Shown here: piece after piece, positions 9,960 through 20,480 of the stretch
How the letters are laid out: the number at the start of each line of letters is the position of its first letter
Numbering within the stretch: position 1 is the stretch's first letter
Assembly (NCBI GenBank): GCA_026874595.1
Contig: CM049313.1
Location: forward strand, 26,098,008-26,162,007
Direction: 5' to 3'
Length of the DNA: 64,000 bases
DNA from: Sipunculus nudus
Taxonomy: Eukaryota; Annelida; Sipuncula; Golfingiida; Sipunculidae
Translations under genes and position numbers: made by a program
The notes under the pieces: model-generated
Databases searched by the model: none
The model's input: only the letters and a program-made list of their open reading frames with translations
What the model was told of the DNA's origin: nothing

Positions 9960-10693
9960 GTGGATGAATTTAGAGAAAATCCAAGCTGTCATAGAAATGT
10001 TCCTAAACATGGTGTTCACTTGATACAACAATATTTTGAAGAACAGCCATTATTTGAAAGAGTACATGCAAAAGAAAAGAATGATTCAAGCTCAAAGGGT
10101 GAAACAATGATTGAAAGACAAAAAAAGGAAACAGCTGTCAAGACAAAATTAAGCTTCTAGACATAAAGAAAGAACAGCTGAGAAACAACAGAAGTAAACT
10201 GCAAAACTGAAACTTATAGACAAAAAGAATGAATAGCTGACAAACCATAGAGGCAAACTGCCAGGCAAAACGAAACTTAAAGACAAATGAATGAACAGCT
10301 GACAAACAACAGAGGCAAACTGCCAGACAAAACGAAACTTAAAGACAAAATTAGAACAGCTGACAAACAACAGACGCAAACTGCCAGACAAAACGAAACT
10401 TATAGACAAAAAGAAAGAAACTATGAGAAACAACAGAGGCAAACTGCCAGACAAAATGAAAGAACAGCTGACAAAAAACAGAGGCAAACTGCCAGACAAA
10501 ACAAAACTTATAGACAGAAAGAAAGAAAGTTTGAGAAACAGCAGAAGCAAACTGCCAGACAAAATGAAATTTACAGACAAAAAGAAAGAACAGCTGACAA
10601 ACAAGAGAGGATACTGCCAGACAAAATGAAACGTACAGGCAAATGGAACGTGTCAGAGAATCGACCTACAAAAAAGAAGAAGATCAGAAGATG
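9960..10693 (+). pseudogene. Helitron basic K/R/Q-rich repeat region
   Basis: After VDEFRENPSCHRNVPKHG and similar sequence, the DNA carries about seven imperfect copies of a ~57-66 bp unit. The unit translates as RTADKQQRQTARQNETYRQK-like peptides in two alternating frames and ends KKKKIRR. Helitron-like polyproteins from invertebrates often have such a highly basic repeat tract between an N-terminal domain and the pre-Rep region; here it fits by position. The frame is broken several times. A minus-strand frame (10149-10604, Phe/Leu/Ser-rich) is a shadow. Confidence 0.6.
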
Positions 10694-11069
10694 ATTTTCT
10701 TAGAGAAGCTGAGAGACTTGCAAAGAAAAAGAAAAGAATTGACCCATAACACAAGAAAACTGAAACTCTGAGAAATACAGCCACCAGGGCACAAAGAAGA
10801 ACTGTTGAATCCTAGAGAAAAAATGAAAAAGCAGTTTATTTGAAGAGAAAATAAGGTGCAGATCTAACAGAGTGCATACCAAAATTTCATACTTTTATAT
10901 CTGAAGGTCCCATATTTTGCTGTTGTAGTCAGACATGGTTTAGACACTCTGGCCAGACAGAATAGATCCAAAATTACTAGCAACACATATTACACCTGTA
11001 TAATCATTGGAGAATAAACAGTGGTTGTGCACAACTTGTCTTGATGCTTAAAATGCCATAAGACACTAA
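10694..11069 (+). pseudogene. Degraded linker of the Helitron polyprotein
   Basis: No intact frame. A Cys/Trp-containing peptide near 10930 (VVRHGLDTLARQN-like, in mixed frames) may correspond to the C-x2-C zinc-finger-like stretch that follows the basic repeats in related elements. Support is weak. Confidence 0.3.
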
Positions 11070-12025
11070 AGCTCTCCATGTATAATGGAATGCAGTTTCC
11101 AGATAAACCACCTGAATTGAACTTTCATCCCTAAGAAGAAAGGCTTATTGCATTACGAATACCTTTCTTGCAGATAAGACAATCACAAAGAGGTTCGCAG
11201 TTGTCACTGAAAGGTTCGTTCGTCAACGTACCTACCTAAATTGAAACAACTGTAAACGTTGCCACGAACAGGAGACTATACTGCCACCATAGCGATTAAT
11301 CTGAAACGTAAACTTGCTTACAAGGATGTAGACTGCACTCAAATGTACGTCCAGCTGTAATAGTAAGTGCATTACACTACTTGATGAAACATAATCAGTT
11401 ATATAAAGATGTCAATACAGTAAATATAAACTGGCTTCAAACTTTTGTAAATTCACAAGAAAATGAATCTGATAGCTCAGCTGACACACCAGTCGATGAA
11501 TGTTTATCAAATGATGACCATTTCGAAGAAATACAAGAAGATGATCAAGGAGGAATTTTAGATACCATGCTTGATGATACTGAACTTACAGGGAATGACA
11601 TAATATCGGTAGCTCCAGGAGAAGGGCAGACACTTTTGAGTCTGTTTCAAGACAAAGATTCAAAATATATGTCGCTTCCAACCATATTCTGTGGCCAAAG
11701 GAGATTAAGCAATGCTGAAAGAAAAGTAGCTGTTCATTGTAAAGACATATACAAATGCGTACTCCGAGCACTTGACCACAGAGTTGCTGCAAATGTTCGA
11801 AATCTCTTTTACAAAATGAAAAATTTACAAATAGAACAGAGTACAGGAAAAGTTAGCCTAGAAATTCGTCGATGCAAAACGAAAGGGGAAAAATATTCAG
11901 TTCAGGATGTTTTGAATGAAAGCACTGTGCATGAATTGACAAGACTGGATATAGGCTACAGAATTTTCAGATCCATACGAGGAAAACATATTCAAGTGAT
12001 GATATCACACAAATGGATTCGGTAA
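11070..12025 (+). pseudogene. Helitron conserved pre-Rep region
   Basis: Mixed-frame remnants at 11088-11240 read PPELNFHP-EERLIALRIPFLQ and QRGSQLSLKGSFVNVPT. After a gap, an open frame (11381-12025) continues YLMKHNQLYKDVNTV, an acidic stretch, then YMSLPTIFCGQRR, VHCKDIYKCVLRALDHRVA, LFYKMKNLQI and GYRIFRSIRGKHIQVMISHK. This matches the conserved uncharacterised region plus Rep leader found N-terminal to the Helitron_like_N domain in animal Helitrons. Function is not established. Confidence 0.75.
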
Positions 12026-12059
12026 ATAAAACATGATGGGTGAAGGCTGATCCTGTAAC

Positions 12060-12300
12060 ATGTGTGCGATATTTTGCTCACAGAGTTCATTCATTTATTC
12101 ACACTGTTTTACGAAGTGCATATTCACCTCTAGGAAATCTGAAAGATTTTTTTACAGAGTTGAATTTTAGCAGCGTGGCTCTCTAAATATTCATATGCTC
12201 ATGTGGATTGAGAATATGAGAATGCACCCATTTATGGTCAACATGAACATGATGCTGTCACCAAATACACTGACGAGCATGTTACTAGCTGCAAAATGAT
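12060..12300 (+). pseudogene. Helitron Rep nuclease, HUH-motif region (mutated)
   Basis: Mixed frames read CVRYFAHRVHSF, LRSAYSPLGNLKDFF and, from 12171, QRGSLNIHMLMWIEN. The last is the Rep motif 2 region, normally GSPHIHxLxW, where the two His coordinate the catalytic metal. Here the first His is Asn (codon AAT, 12186-12188) and the preceding Gln codon is TAG. Rep would make the single-strand nick in rolling-circle transposition; this copy could not. Confidence 0.75.
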
Positions 12301-12770
12301 ATGGTCCATCAAAACCTGATTGATCTACAAACTGACAAACATTCTAGATCTTGTAGAAAGAAAGGAAAGCAATTCTGTCGTTTTAACTTTCCAATGGTAC
12401 CAATACCACAAACTAAAATTCTGGAACCTCATGACACAAAAGTTGATGAAAAACACAAGCAGCACTACCTAATATCCCACAGGCACTTGCAAGCTTGAAT
12501 GCTGACAGTGACCTGTCCTTTCAGGATTTCCTAGCAAGTTTAGAAGTGTCTCTAGATGACTACTACATGTTCCTGCGCACATCCATTAAAGGTCCAAAAG
12601 TATTCCTAAAAGGTTCACCATCTGAAATAAAAATCAGTAGATTTATGAGACTTTTGTTGGCTGCATTGAAAGCTTATCATGACCTTCAATTTATACTTGA
12701 CTCTTATGCATGTGCAACATACATTGTTTCCTATGTAAGCAAAGTCCAAGGGGAAAGAGTTCTTTGCTAG
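12301..12770 (+). pseudogene. Helitron Rep, C-terminal catalytic region
   Basis: Two adjacent frames (12301-12498 and 12495-12770) read CRFNFPMVPIPQTKIL, then DFLASLEVSLDDYYMFLRTS and KGPKVFLKGSPSEIKISRF. They continue LQFILDSYACATYIVSYVSK, the Rep motif 3 region with two Tyr and a Lys (Y-x3-Y-x2-K), all present. CRFxFP and QFILDPYACxxYIxSYxxK are among the most conserved parts of animal Helitron Rep. One frameshift at ~12497 splits it. Confidence 0.85.
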
Positions 12771-13333
12771 ATGCAGCTTGTAAAGAAGCTAGAAAAGAGG
12801 GGAAAAATCTTAGACAGAAGGTGAGAGATATGAGAAGGTTCTTAAATACTGTTGAAATCAGTTCTTAAATACTGTTGAAATAAGTGCTCAGGAAGCAGCA
12901 TATCTGGAATTACAACGTCCAATGACAAGAGCCACTAGAGATGTAATATTTATACCCATTGCCTCTCCAGTAGATAGGCCATTTTCACTCAAACGTAAAG
13001 AACAGCTTGAGCAGCTTCAACAAGATTAAACTGATATAGAAGCAAGTAATGTCATTAAGATAAATTCAAAGCGACTAATTGCATTTTAAAATTGATGTCT
13101 GGCTAACTATGCGTCACAGTTTAATATTAAATACCCTTCGGACACACCAGGTGATGATGCATTTCTTGACAACAATGATGATCTTGACATAACAAATCAA
13201 AATGAAGCAAATGCTATTGTAAAAAAAAGTGAGAAAAACTCAGTATCACCTTGCCAAATGGTACAACATACACTCGCAGACAATTCCAAGAGTCCTCAGA
13301 TATGTTCGTTATACTGAGAAAACAGACCCAAAC
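12771..13333 (+). pseudogene. Helitron segment between Rep and helicase, part 1
   Basis: Degraded frames read KVRDMRRFLNTVEISSQEAA (partly tandemly duplicated at 12838-12888), then YLELQRPMTRATRDVIFIP and PVDRPFSLKRKEQLEQLQQD. The segment ends RVLRYVRYTEKTDPN immediately before the inserted pearl-like element. The continuation (NFFLERLLFFSSW) is at 14631. Confidence 0.75.
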
Positions 13334-14626
13334 AAGTGACCCATGGGTCATGACGCTCAGCCGACTGCCTTGTTGATAACATGTCCTTGCACAGACAACT
13401 AATTAAGAAAGATGGCATCAGTGTTCATGCATATTTGCTTAAGTTCATCGAGAGCCATAAGCACAACAAATTTGATAACAATCCAACCAGCCTTTCATGA
13501 GGAATCTGGCATTTTGTGTGTATTTTGCATTATTTCTGGGGTGCTCAAACATACCCCATAACTATGAGAATATAGGTCACTATGACCAAATTTCAGGTTT
13601 CTGGGGAGAATTTTTGAGGAACTCTCAGGATGTCTAGTTAGAAGAATCTTGGCCCCATGGTTATGATCTGTGCCCTACTTTGGTATCAAATTTTCAATTA
13701 TTTTTGGGGGTACTTTTAGGCCCTATAGCTCGGACAACATGGGTGACAGAGACCTAATTTCAGGTTTCCAAGGAGACTTTTCATGGGCCTCCAAGCATGT
13801 CAAGAGAGAAGATTCAAGGTCTAGTCTCTACGATTTGTGCCCAGTTAATAGATGACCGAATCTTTTAAGGTATCAAAAATGGAAATAATAAAAATAGTAA
13901 AAAATAAAAAAAAATACAGGTGGCGCCACCAGTCTGCAGAAACTGACGACACACTCCATGGTCAATATCCATGCAAAGAATCATGGTGATCAATGCATTT
14001 GTTGTTCAAATACTTGGGCTTTTTGTATCAAATTTTCTATTTTTATGGGGGGGGGGGGTGGCCTTGAAGCCCCATAGCTCACAGGTTTTGGGTAACAGAG
14101 ACCTAATTCCAGGTTTCCAAGGAGACTTTTAATGGGTCTCCCTGCATGTCGAGACAGAAGATTGTTAGTCCAGTCATTAAGATTTGTCCCCTGTTAACAG
14201 ATGACGGCATCTTTTAAGGTCTCAAAAAAGAGAAAATAAAAATCGTAAAAAATTGAAAAATACAAGTGGCGCCACCAGTCTGCAAAAACTGATGTAACAC
14301 CCCATGATCAATATCCATGCAAAGAATCATGGTGATCAATATATTAGTTGTTCAGATACTCGAGCTTTTGTATCAAATTTTTCATCATTCTGGGGGGTAC
14401 TTCGGAGCCCTATAGCTTGAAGAATATGGGTAACAGAGACCTAATTCTAATTTTTCAAGGAGACTTTTCATGGATCTCTCTGGATGTAAAGTTAGAAGAT
14501 TCCTGGTCCAGTGGTTACTATTTGTGCCTTGTTAACGGACAGACGGCCGGATGGCCAGACGGCCGGACGGACGACGGACATAGAGTGATCGCTATAGCTC
14601 AGATGACGTACAGTCAGCTGAGATAA
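13334..14626. mobile_element. Pearl/Helentron-associated-like non-autonomous element in the Helitron
   Basis: Begins AAGTGACCCATGGGTCATGA, with the palindrome GACCCATGGGTC followed by GCTCAGCCGACTG. Ends GTACAGTCAGCTGAGATAA, giving a ~13-bp subterminal inverted repeat (CTCAGCYGACTG). Just inside the right end is a tract of ACGG/GGACGG units (14536-14580). The core has ~345-bp repeats, each with TACTTNNGGCCCTATAGCT, ACCTAATTTCAGGTTTCCAAGG and GGTGGCGCCACCAGTCTGC (13920 and 14264). AAAC is present on both sides (13330-13333 and 14627-14630). No coding capacity. Confidence 0.8.
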
Positions 14627-14630
14627 AAAC

Positions 14631-14952
14631 TTTTTTCTTGAGAGACTACTGTTTTTTTCATCATGGTGAGATGACCTTTTGAATGGTTCAAACATACTCT
14701 GAACAATATAACAAGAAACAAAAATACAAAATGAGTTCAACAGAAAAAATATGAACACAATGCAGATTTTTACAAGAAGCACAGGACCAGGCTGAACATG
14801 GCCGTGAAACTGAATATGCACATATAGCTCCTATAACTGAACATACATTGTACTGAGAATGAAGATGCAAATCAGCCACCAGTTCCCAGTGATGAGTTTG
14901 CGGAACTATGATTTGACAGCTGACCTTTGACTGCCAACAAGAACCACGGTAC
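14631..14952 (+). pseudogene. Helitron segment between Rep and helicase, part 2
   Basis: Resumes NFFLERLLFFSSW, then DDLLNGSNIL, followed by frames reading YEHNADF and LQEAQDQAEHGRETEYAHIA. This matches the linker between Rep and the PIF1 helicase in animal Helitrons (NFYRExLLLFxPW...). It is cut by the gypsy LTR at 14953; GTAC (14949-14952) is the left target copy. Confidence 0.7.
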
Positions 14953-16242
14953 TGTAGGCCGAGATTTACTTAGTCAAGTACAACATCACAAGAGTGTTTA
15001 AGTTGACGGATGTATTGTGTAATGTTCTTGATAAACACTTGTCATATACAAAACGTATCGTAATCCAAGGGTATCGTAACACGGTATCATATGAAGTATG
15101 AAGACAAGAGAAGTAGAGAAGATGATGAAGAAGAAGGTGAAGAAGGTGGTTGACACCTACAATAGAAAACATATGTCTCAGATCTAATCTATTAAAATAG
15201 TATACATACAAATCCTGGGTATTTAAAACAGATAAATCATAATCTATTATGACAAAAGAAAATTAAACTGTATTTTACTCAATACCAGATACTAATATTT
15301 ATACTCAATGATCTCCAAGTAACAATGACTGCTCAAATATATGTGTGTGTACACATCAGCTTATGGGTATAGCCTACTTTAATAACTACACATAAAATAA
15401 ACATACGCATACTATCTAACATTAAACAAGCGCTTACAAATATGATCAAACTTTAACATACAGTCAACTGTTATAGCACAAGTTATCAGCTCAATAATAA
15501 TTAAAACGTATCTGTATTTCAGCTTAGGCTGTAAACACTGAAGTTAGACCAACCTAATTAAAGTTTTACACCGACAGATACCAATTCCCAGTGCTAACAC
15601 TATATTTACGTGACAAAAACGATATTCCAATACAGATGTAGAAATCATGCATGTAAATAAATATTTTAAACCAACGTGGATATGATCCTAACGATCGGTT
15701 TAACAGATACAAGTCTCTACAGCTTTAATCAAGTGGACGTGAATTTACAGTTCTTTCTGTCCAGATTAATGTCACAATATCTCAGACCTTTTACTGACAA
15801 ATTTACACATTAATCACACTATTTTCAGACATGCGCAGTACGCGATCTAATCTTGAATGAAGAAGGAGGCCATTTTTAATAGTGAAACTTTCCAAAGCTT
15901 CACCCGGTAAATAAAGTAACTAAAACTTAATGTCATGCAAAAAGAGTTATAGCAAACTAATCCTGGTATACCATATAAACATCTTACATACCGTATCCAG
16001 CCGTAATATCTGAAATCCTGGCACAAAACAATTACATCTGTGTGACATCCAAAGTCGTGGCTTTCACCCAAAAAAAGCGAGAACGAGAAAGAGGCTGACT
16101 GAACAAGTGATCGCGTGACATCATTTGCAAAAATGCAATGGGCAGCAGGAGAGCCCCTGAAATCAGAACCGATCACCTAAAGTTATAATCTCTTTCATTC
16201 CAACTTTTCGCAAATACGTACAGCATCTCTAGCACTGCTACA
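14953..16242 (-). repeat. LTR (3' LTR of the gypsy element)
   Basis: 1290 bp; starts TGTAGGCCGAGATTTACT and ends CATCTCTAGCACTGCTACA on the plus strand. Aligns end to end with 22733-24025, with scattered substitutions and small indels (for example a missing or extra A near 15259). The reading frames inside it (14966-15211, 15847-16176) occur in both LTRs and are not genes. Confidence 0.95.
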
Positions 16243-16257
16243 CCCCTCCCTACCTTT
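16243..16257 (-). other. Polypurine tract of the gypsy element
   Basis: On the minus strand AAAGGTAGGGAGGGG lies immediately before the TGTAGCAG start of the 3' LTR. This is the expected plus-strand DNA primer site for reverse transcription. Confidence 0.85.
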
Positions 16258-16498
16258 GGTTAGCCCTTGCTAAACTAAACCATCAACCAAACAGATTGAA
16301 ACTAGGATTCCGGGTCTACGGATGCTAACACAATAACAGTTACCTTACTGACAAAGAAGAAATATCCGCATGATATCCAATACAATGAAACTCTTTACTG
16401 TTGACAATTTCAAAAGTGAAAACTAATTGATTTTCTCTAACAATGAGAGCTTAACCCTTAATTTCTAAACAAATCAGCACAATCTTTCGCTCATATAT
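16258..16498. other. Untranslated stretch between integrase and 3' LTR
   Basis: AT-rich internal sequence of the gypsy element with no further conserved frame. No envelope-like gene is present between integrase and the LTR. Confidence 0.6.
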
Positions 16499-16738
16499 CT
16501 AGTCCAAAGGAATGTCAATGGTCTGACTTAGCACTGAACGAGGAAGATGATAAGGATTCGAATGTGTTCCAGCACCTTCCCTTCTGGTGCGCCTAACAGC
16601 TACAGGAGGTCCATCCTCACCACTTGATGAGACATCATTCTCACCACGGAGCGAATCATCAAACTGGTTAAACTGGGGATGTTCTCGCGCATCTCCAAAA
16701 GGATAAACTAATCCAATACAACTATCAGATAGAGTCAT
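16499..16738 (-). pseudogene. C-terminal tail of the gypsy pol polyprotein
   Basis: A frame overlapping the end of the integrase frame by a few bases (SCIGLVYPFGDAREHP, then acidic and Arg-rich stretches). It probably formed the polyprotein C-terminus before a frameshift near 16735. No conserved domain is visible. Confidence 0.5.
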
Positions 16739-17687
16739 TCTGTTGACGTCTATGGATCGTCCTTGTCCGACGGGACTTAGGTTTGAATGGAGTACATTCT
16801 CTCATGTCATGACAAGATTTCAATTCTGTGCGATTAACCCATTTTGTTTCACTAAACCCGTCACTAGGTTCAATCTTATAAACATTATCCTTACTTTGCA
16901 CTTCTTTGTAAACCCTGTCATAGTATGCATCTTGTATCTTGTGTCTACCCTTGTAATCATGTCTCCTGAGTAAAACACTTTCACCAACGAACAAAGGAAC
17001 TTCTTTAGCTTTCTTGTCAAAGTAAGTCTTCCTAATCAGAGCAGACTGCCCAAGTTTATTCTGAACAATCTGATAGGATAAATGAAGTCTCTTCTGATGG
17101 TCCTTAACCCATTCATTCACATCTTCAAAATGTTCATTCTCCCTTGGTCCTAATAAGGAGTCTGGTGGTAACCTAGCATCTCTACCAAACAATATGTAAA
17201 ATGGACTCAGTCTTGTACTAGAATGTGGTGTGGTATTGTAGGCGAAGCACAACAAGTCTAAATGCTCAGCCCATCTCCGCTTTGCCTCGGGTTCCAAAGT
17301 ACGTATCAAGTTATGCATCGTTCGATTATATCTTTCAACTTGCCCATTTCCAGCCGGGTGATACGGAGTAGAACGCGATTTTGTTATACCATAGTGTTGG
17401 CATAAATGCTTAATAAGCTGTCCTTCAAAATCTCGGCCTTGGTCGGAATGGATCCTAAACGGTGGACCAAACTTTGTGAACCACTCTTTTATCAATACTT
17501 GTGTGACAGTTGACGCCTTCTGGTCCTTTGTTGCCTTTGCTATGGTCCATTTGGAGAAAACATCAGTAATGACCAGGACATTTTCCTTTCCATCATGAGA
17601 TGATTCCAATACCGTGAAATTAATGGCCACTACTTCCATCGGTCTACCAGCCATCAGAGTTCCCATTGGTGTAGTCACTTCAAACAT
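16725..17687 (-). CDS. Gypsy integrase catalytic core and C-terminal domain
   Basis: A 320-residue frame with the DDE core. The first Asp is expected near MEVVAINF and FSKWTIAK (the family's VDxxGP start reads AINFTVL here). The second Asp is in IHSDQGRDFEG, and the Glu is in PAGNGQVERYNRTMHNLI. FAYNTTPHSSTRLSPF and LFGRDARLP follow, typical of Ty3/gypsy integrase. The C-terminal region has KVGDxVLLR-like VGESVLLRRHDYKGRHKI. The residue aligned to the first catalytic Asp appears to be Asn (in AINF), unless the adjacent ITD is used. The frame lacks the zinc domain, which lies in the next frame upstream (17680-18063). Confidence 0.9.
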   Translation of the reverse strand: MFEVTTPMGTLMAGRPMEVVAINFTVLESSHDGKENVLVITDVFSKWTIAKATKDQKASTVTQVLIKEWFTKFGPPFRIHSDQGRDFEGQLIKHLCQHYGITKSRSTPYHPAGNGQVERYNRTMHNLIRTLEPEAKRRWAEHLDLLCFAYNTTPHSSTRLSPFYILFGRDARLPPDSLLGPRENEHFEDVNEWVKDHQKRLHLSYQIVQNKLGQSALIRKTYFDKKAKEVPLFVGESVLLRRHDYKGRHKIQDAYYDRVYKEVQSKDNVYKIEPSDGFSETKWVNRTELKSCHDMRECTPFKPKSRRTRTIHRRQQNDSI

Positions 17688-18063
17688 CTGTCACAGCTAC
17701 TAGTCCATTTTCGTACATCATGTCCATTTTAGGCCAGTAACATCGAGACCTAACAAGTGTCATTGTTCTTTCGAAACCTTGATGACCTTGTTCATCATGT
17801 AGCCCTCTTAGTACCTGATCTTTGAGTTGCTGTGGCAACAAAAGTTGCTTAACTTGTCCCAGTTCAGGATGCTGTATCACCCTATACAGTACTGCTTCCT
17901 CTTCAACGAGTCTATTCCATTGTTTCAGCAACACATGAACAGACTTTGACTGAGATTTCCTGAAACTTGCAGGAGGGAAATCTTTCTTTTCAAGGTACGT
18001 TACAAGCTTTCCTATAATGTCATCATTTCTCTGAAGATGCCTCAATTTATCTTTTGGTAGCAC
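17680..18063 (-). pseudogene. Gypsy integrase N-terminal zinc-binding region
   Basis: Carries VIQHPELGQVKQLLLPQQL, then LHDEQGHQGFERTMTLVRSR and CYWPKMDMM. His residues in HDEQGHQG and the Cys in CYWPKM correspond to the HHCC zinc domain. The second Cys pair appears lost or shifted at the overlap with the core frame (positions 17680-17687). Confidence 0.8.
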
Positions 18064-18270
18064 TGGTAAGGACGTTCCTATGTTTTGAAAATCGTCAAAT
18101 GGTGCCTTGGGCTGTAACTCACAAACTTCCAGCCAAATTTCCTACTGTAATAACAATGGCAATGTTTGGCTATCGCAAGGTTCTGACAAAAGATCCTCTT
18201 CCTTTTGAGAGTCCCACGGTCTACCCCTCAAGCGTGAGAGTGCATCAGCGGCAACATTTTCTTTGCCAGC
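18064..18270 (-). pseudogene. Linker between RNase H and integrase of the gypsy element
   Basis: Mixed frames continue the end of RNase H (NVAADALSRLRGRPWDSQ-like, near 18190-18260), including the common ADALSR motif. Broken by frameshifts. Confidence 0.6.
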
Positions 18271-18909
18271 TCAATACTTGAACACAAAGTTAAAAGAAGC
18301 TAGAGCACATACCCACTTTTGGTCGATTGCTGAAAGCTTTCTTTTCGTCATTAGATACATTAACGGGTTGTTGTCAGTTACAACAACAAAACTACTTGGT
18401 TGCAAGTACTCGCGGAACTTTTCCGTGACAGCCCAAGTGAGAGCTAACATTTCAAGTCTCTTTGAGGAGTAGTTGCGCACATTTCTTTCTCCTTTGCGCA
18501 GTCCACGACTAGCGTAGGCAATAACACGCCATCCACCATCTTGATCCTGTGACAATACTGCTCCGAGCCCATCCTGACGCGCATCTGTCTCGAGAACAAA
18601 TGGCTTACTGTAGTCGGCATAACCTAAAACTGGTGCAGTCGTCAACCTCTCTTGCAGTGTCTGAAAAGCACTCTCATGGGAATCCTCCCACAGCTCACCA
18701 AATGGAACACGTCTACTACTCCTACTTTTGTTAATCTGTGATAATCTTCCAACTAGTTCATGTAAGGGACGTGCAATTGCAGCAAATCGATCTACAAATC
18801 TCCGGTAGTATGACGCCAGCCCTAAGAAGCGTCTCAATTCTAACAATGAAGTAGGTCGCGGATACTGTTGAACAGCCAGTATCTTCTGAAGCTGAGAATA
18901 CATGCCCAA
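18271..18909 (-). pseudogene. Gypsy RT thumb and RNase H domain
   Basis: ELRRFLGLASYYRRFVDRFA is the RT connection motif, followed by PLHELVGR and the RNase H fold. That fold has ETDARQDGLGAVLSQDQDG (first Asp), YSSKRLEMLALTWAV (Glu) and VVTDNNPLMYLMTK (second Asp). This piece runs about 212 residues to 18271, where it goes out of frame within the final motif. Confidence 0.9.
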
Positions 18910-19430
18910 GAAAATTCACTTCTTTCTTAAAAAACACACATTTTCTGGCTTCCAAACGTAAACCGTGCTCCAACAGTCTCTTAAACACAACCTCAAGTCT
19001 ATGCAGGTGCTCAGAGAATGTCCGACTATACACAATAACATCATCAAGATAAACCAATAAAATATCCAAAATCTCAGCACGAAAAACCCTTCCCATGAGT
19101 CTTTTGAACGTTGCAGAGGCGTTGGACAACCCGAATGGCATCCTTTCAAACTCGTAAAGACCCATTGGTGTGATGAATGCAGTCTTGAATCGATCATAAG
19201 GATGAACTTGGACCTGATTATAGGCAGCCGCCAAATCAAGAGCACTAAAATACCTGGCTCCAGCCAGTGCCTCAAATGTGTCATCTATACGCGGCAATGG
19301 ATACGCGTCTCGTTACCTTTTCATTCACTCTTCTATAATCAACACACATACGTAACGCTCCTGTGTTCTTCTTTCTCACCAAAACGATTGGAGACGCAAA
19401 GTTAGAAGAGCTCTCCTTGATAACACCTTT
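18910..19430 (-). pseudogene. Gypsy RT palm, frameshifted
   Basis: ARYFSALDLAAAYNQVQVHP (motif A), RMPFGLSNASATFKRLMGRV (motif B) and LVYLDDVIVYSRTFSEHL (motif C; YLDD codons 19040-19051) are in the frame 18758-19297. The preceding SNFASPIVLVRKKN-like fingers (19330-19430) are in other frames, and a shift near 18905 leads into the thumb frame. All catalytic Asp codons are present, but not in a continuous frame. Confidence 0.9.
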
Positions 19431-20000
19431 CTATAGCAAAACTTGTAGGTGCTCTTTCAACTCGGTCCACATGTGCGGTGGTACGCGTCGATACGGTTGC
19501 GATATTGGAGTTTCATCATCCATTATTATCCTGTGCTGAATTGTTGGTGTACAGCAAAGCTCGTCGCCTTCACGGTGAAACACATTCTTGTACTTCGATA
19601 TCAATTCTAGGAACTGCCGTTTCTCTTCCTCTGTGCCATCAAAATTTGAATGATCAATCCCGTCAGGTATATCCCGTAGACATGAAGGATCGTCATTTAC
19701 CACATTCTTGTCAGCTTCCATCGGCTCTACTTCATTGATGAACACGTCTGTCTCACCGATCTCCATCCTAAGTGATTTGCTACAATTCATTGTCTGTACA
19801 ATCTTGGCTAACCCTAGCCTCGTCTTAGGTTGCAACACTACGTCTTTGTTTGTGCTATTGGCTACTCGTACATAAGAATACCCTTCTGAGAAATCTGCTA
19901 ACCTAGGAGTCACTAACAGTCCATGAGGTGGTTGAGCTAAGCCCTCAACAAGAATAGGAGCTTCTCCACTGTGCCTAAGTGTAGCTCTAATATCACACAC
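19431..20000 (-). pseudogene. Gypsy protease-RT linker and RT N-terminus
   Basis: Includes LAQPPHGLLVTPRLADFSE, an acidic hinge, then FLELISKYKNVFHREGDELC and ISQPYRRVPPHMWTELKEHL. The last two are the usual start of a Ty3/gypsy RT domain (K-Y-x-D-V-F and Q-x-x-R-R-x-P). It ends at a stop at 19431. Confidence 0.85.
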
Positions 20001-20040
20001 TGAAGCTGTCGGGACAACGACTGGCCCTGTACTAGCTACC

Positions 20041-20480
20041 TTAACTAAGCCTGTTTTTCGGGCAGGTCTCTCTCTGCTCTAGTAAAGTGGCAAGGTTTGG
20101 TACATAACTGATAACATTCATACCCAAAATGCCTGAATATGCACGCTTACCATTCTCTCTGGTAACCAAAACACCGCGGTTAGGGATTGTCACCCAGTTT
20201 ACAACAAAATCCATCATTACAATTCCAGTATATGGTATCTCTAAACTGTTTGCAGCTCTTAATCTTATCAAATCGTTATCCGCTATGAACTAATACCCTT
20301 TAGACTCTAACTTTTCGCTATAGAACCTTTCAGAGATAGTCGTCACCTGTGATCCCGTGTCCAACAGACAATCTGCCATGATCCCACTAAAATCTACAGT
20401 TACAACTGGTTTACCACCAACAGTGTTACTGAAAATGTCATCACTATATCTGCTTGACTGTATAACCTCAATGTCACTCA
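20041..20480 (-). pseudogene. Gypsy aspartic protease (retropepsin-like)
   Basis: CLLDTGSQVTTISERFY carries the active-site D-T-G (about 20345-20370) at the end of the gag-protease frame. After a break near 20290 the next frame has GIVMMDFVVNWVTIP and GILGMNVISYVPNL, the flap and ILG-like C-terminal motif. The enzyme would process the element's polyprotein. Confidence 0.85.

Noticed and set aside
10149-10604. Hydrophobic minus-strand frame (FFLSISFVLSGSLPL repeats) resembling a membrane protein
   Set aside because: Antisense shadow of the basic K/R/Q repeat of the Helitron.
14966-16176. Frames of 81 and 109 codons in the gypsy LTR
   Set aside because: The 81-codon frame occurs in both LTRs; the sequence is an LTR, with no domain found.
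16258-16498. Possible envelope gene after integrase, as in errantivirus-like elements
   Set aside because: Only ~240 bp without a frame lies between the pol tail and the polypurine tract.
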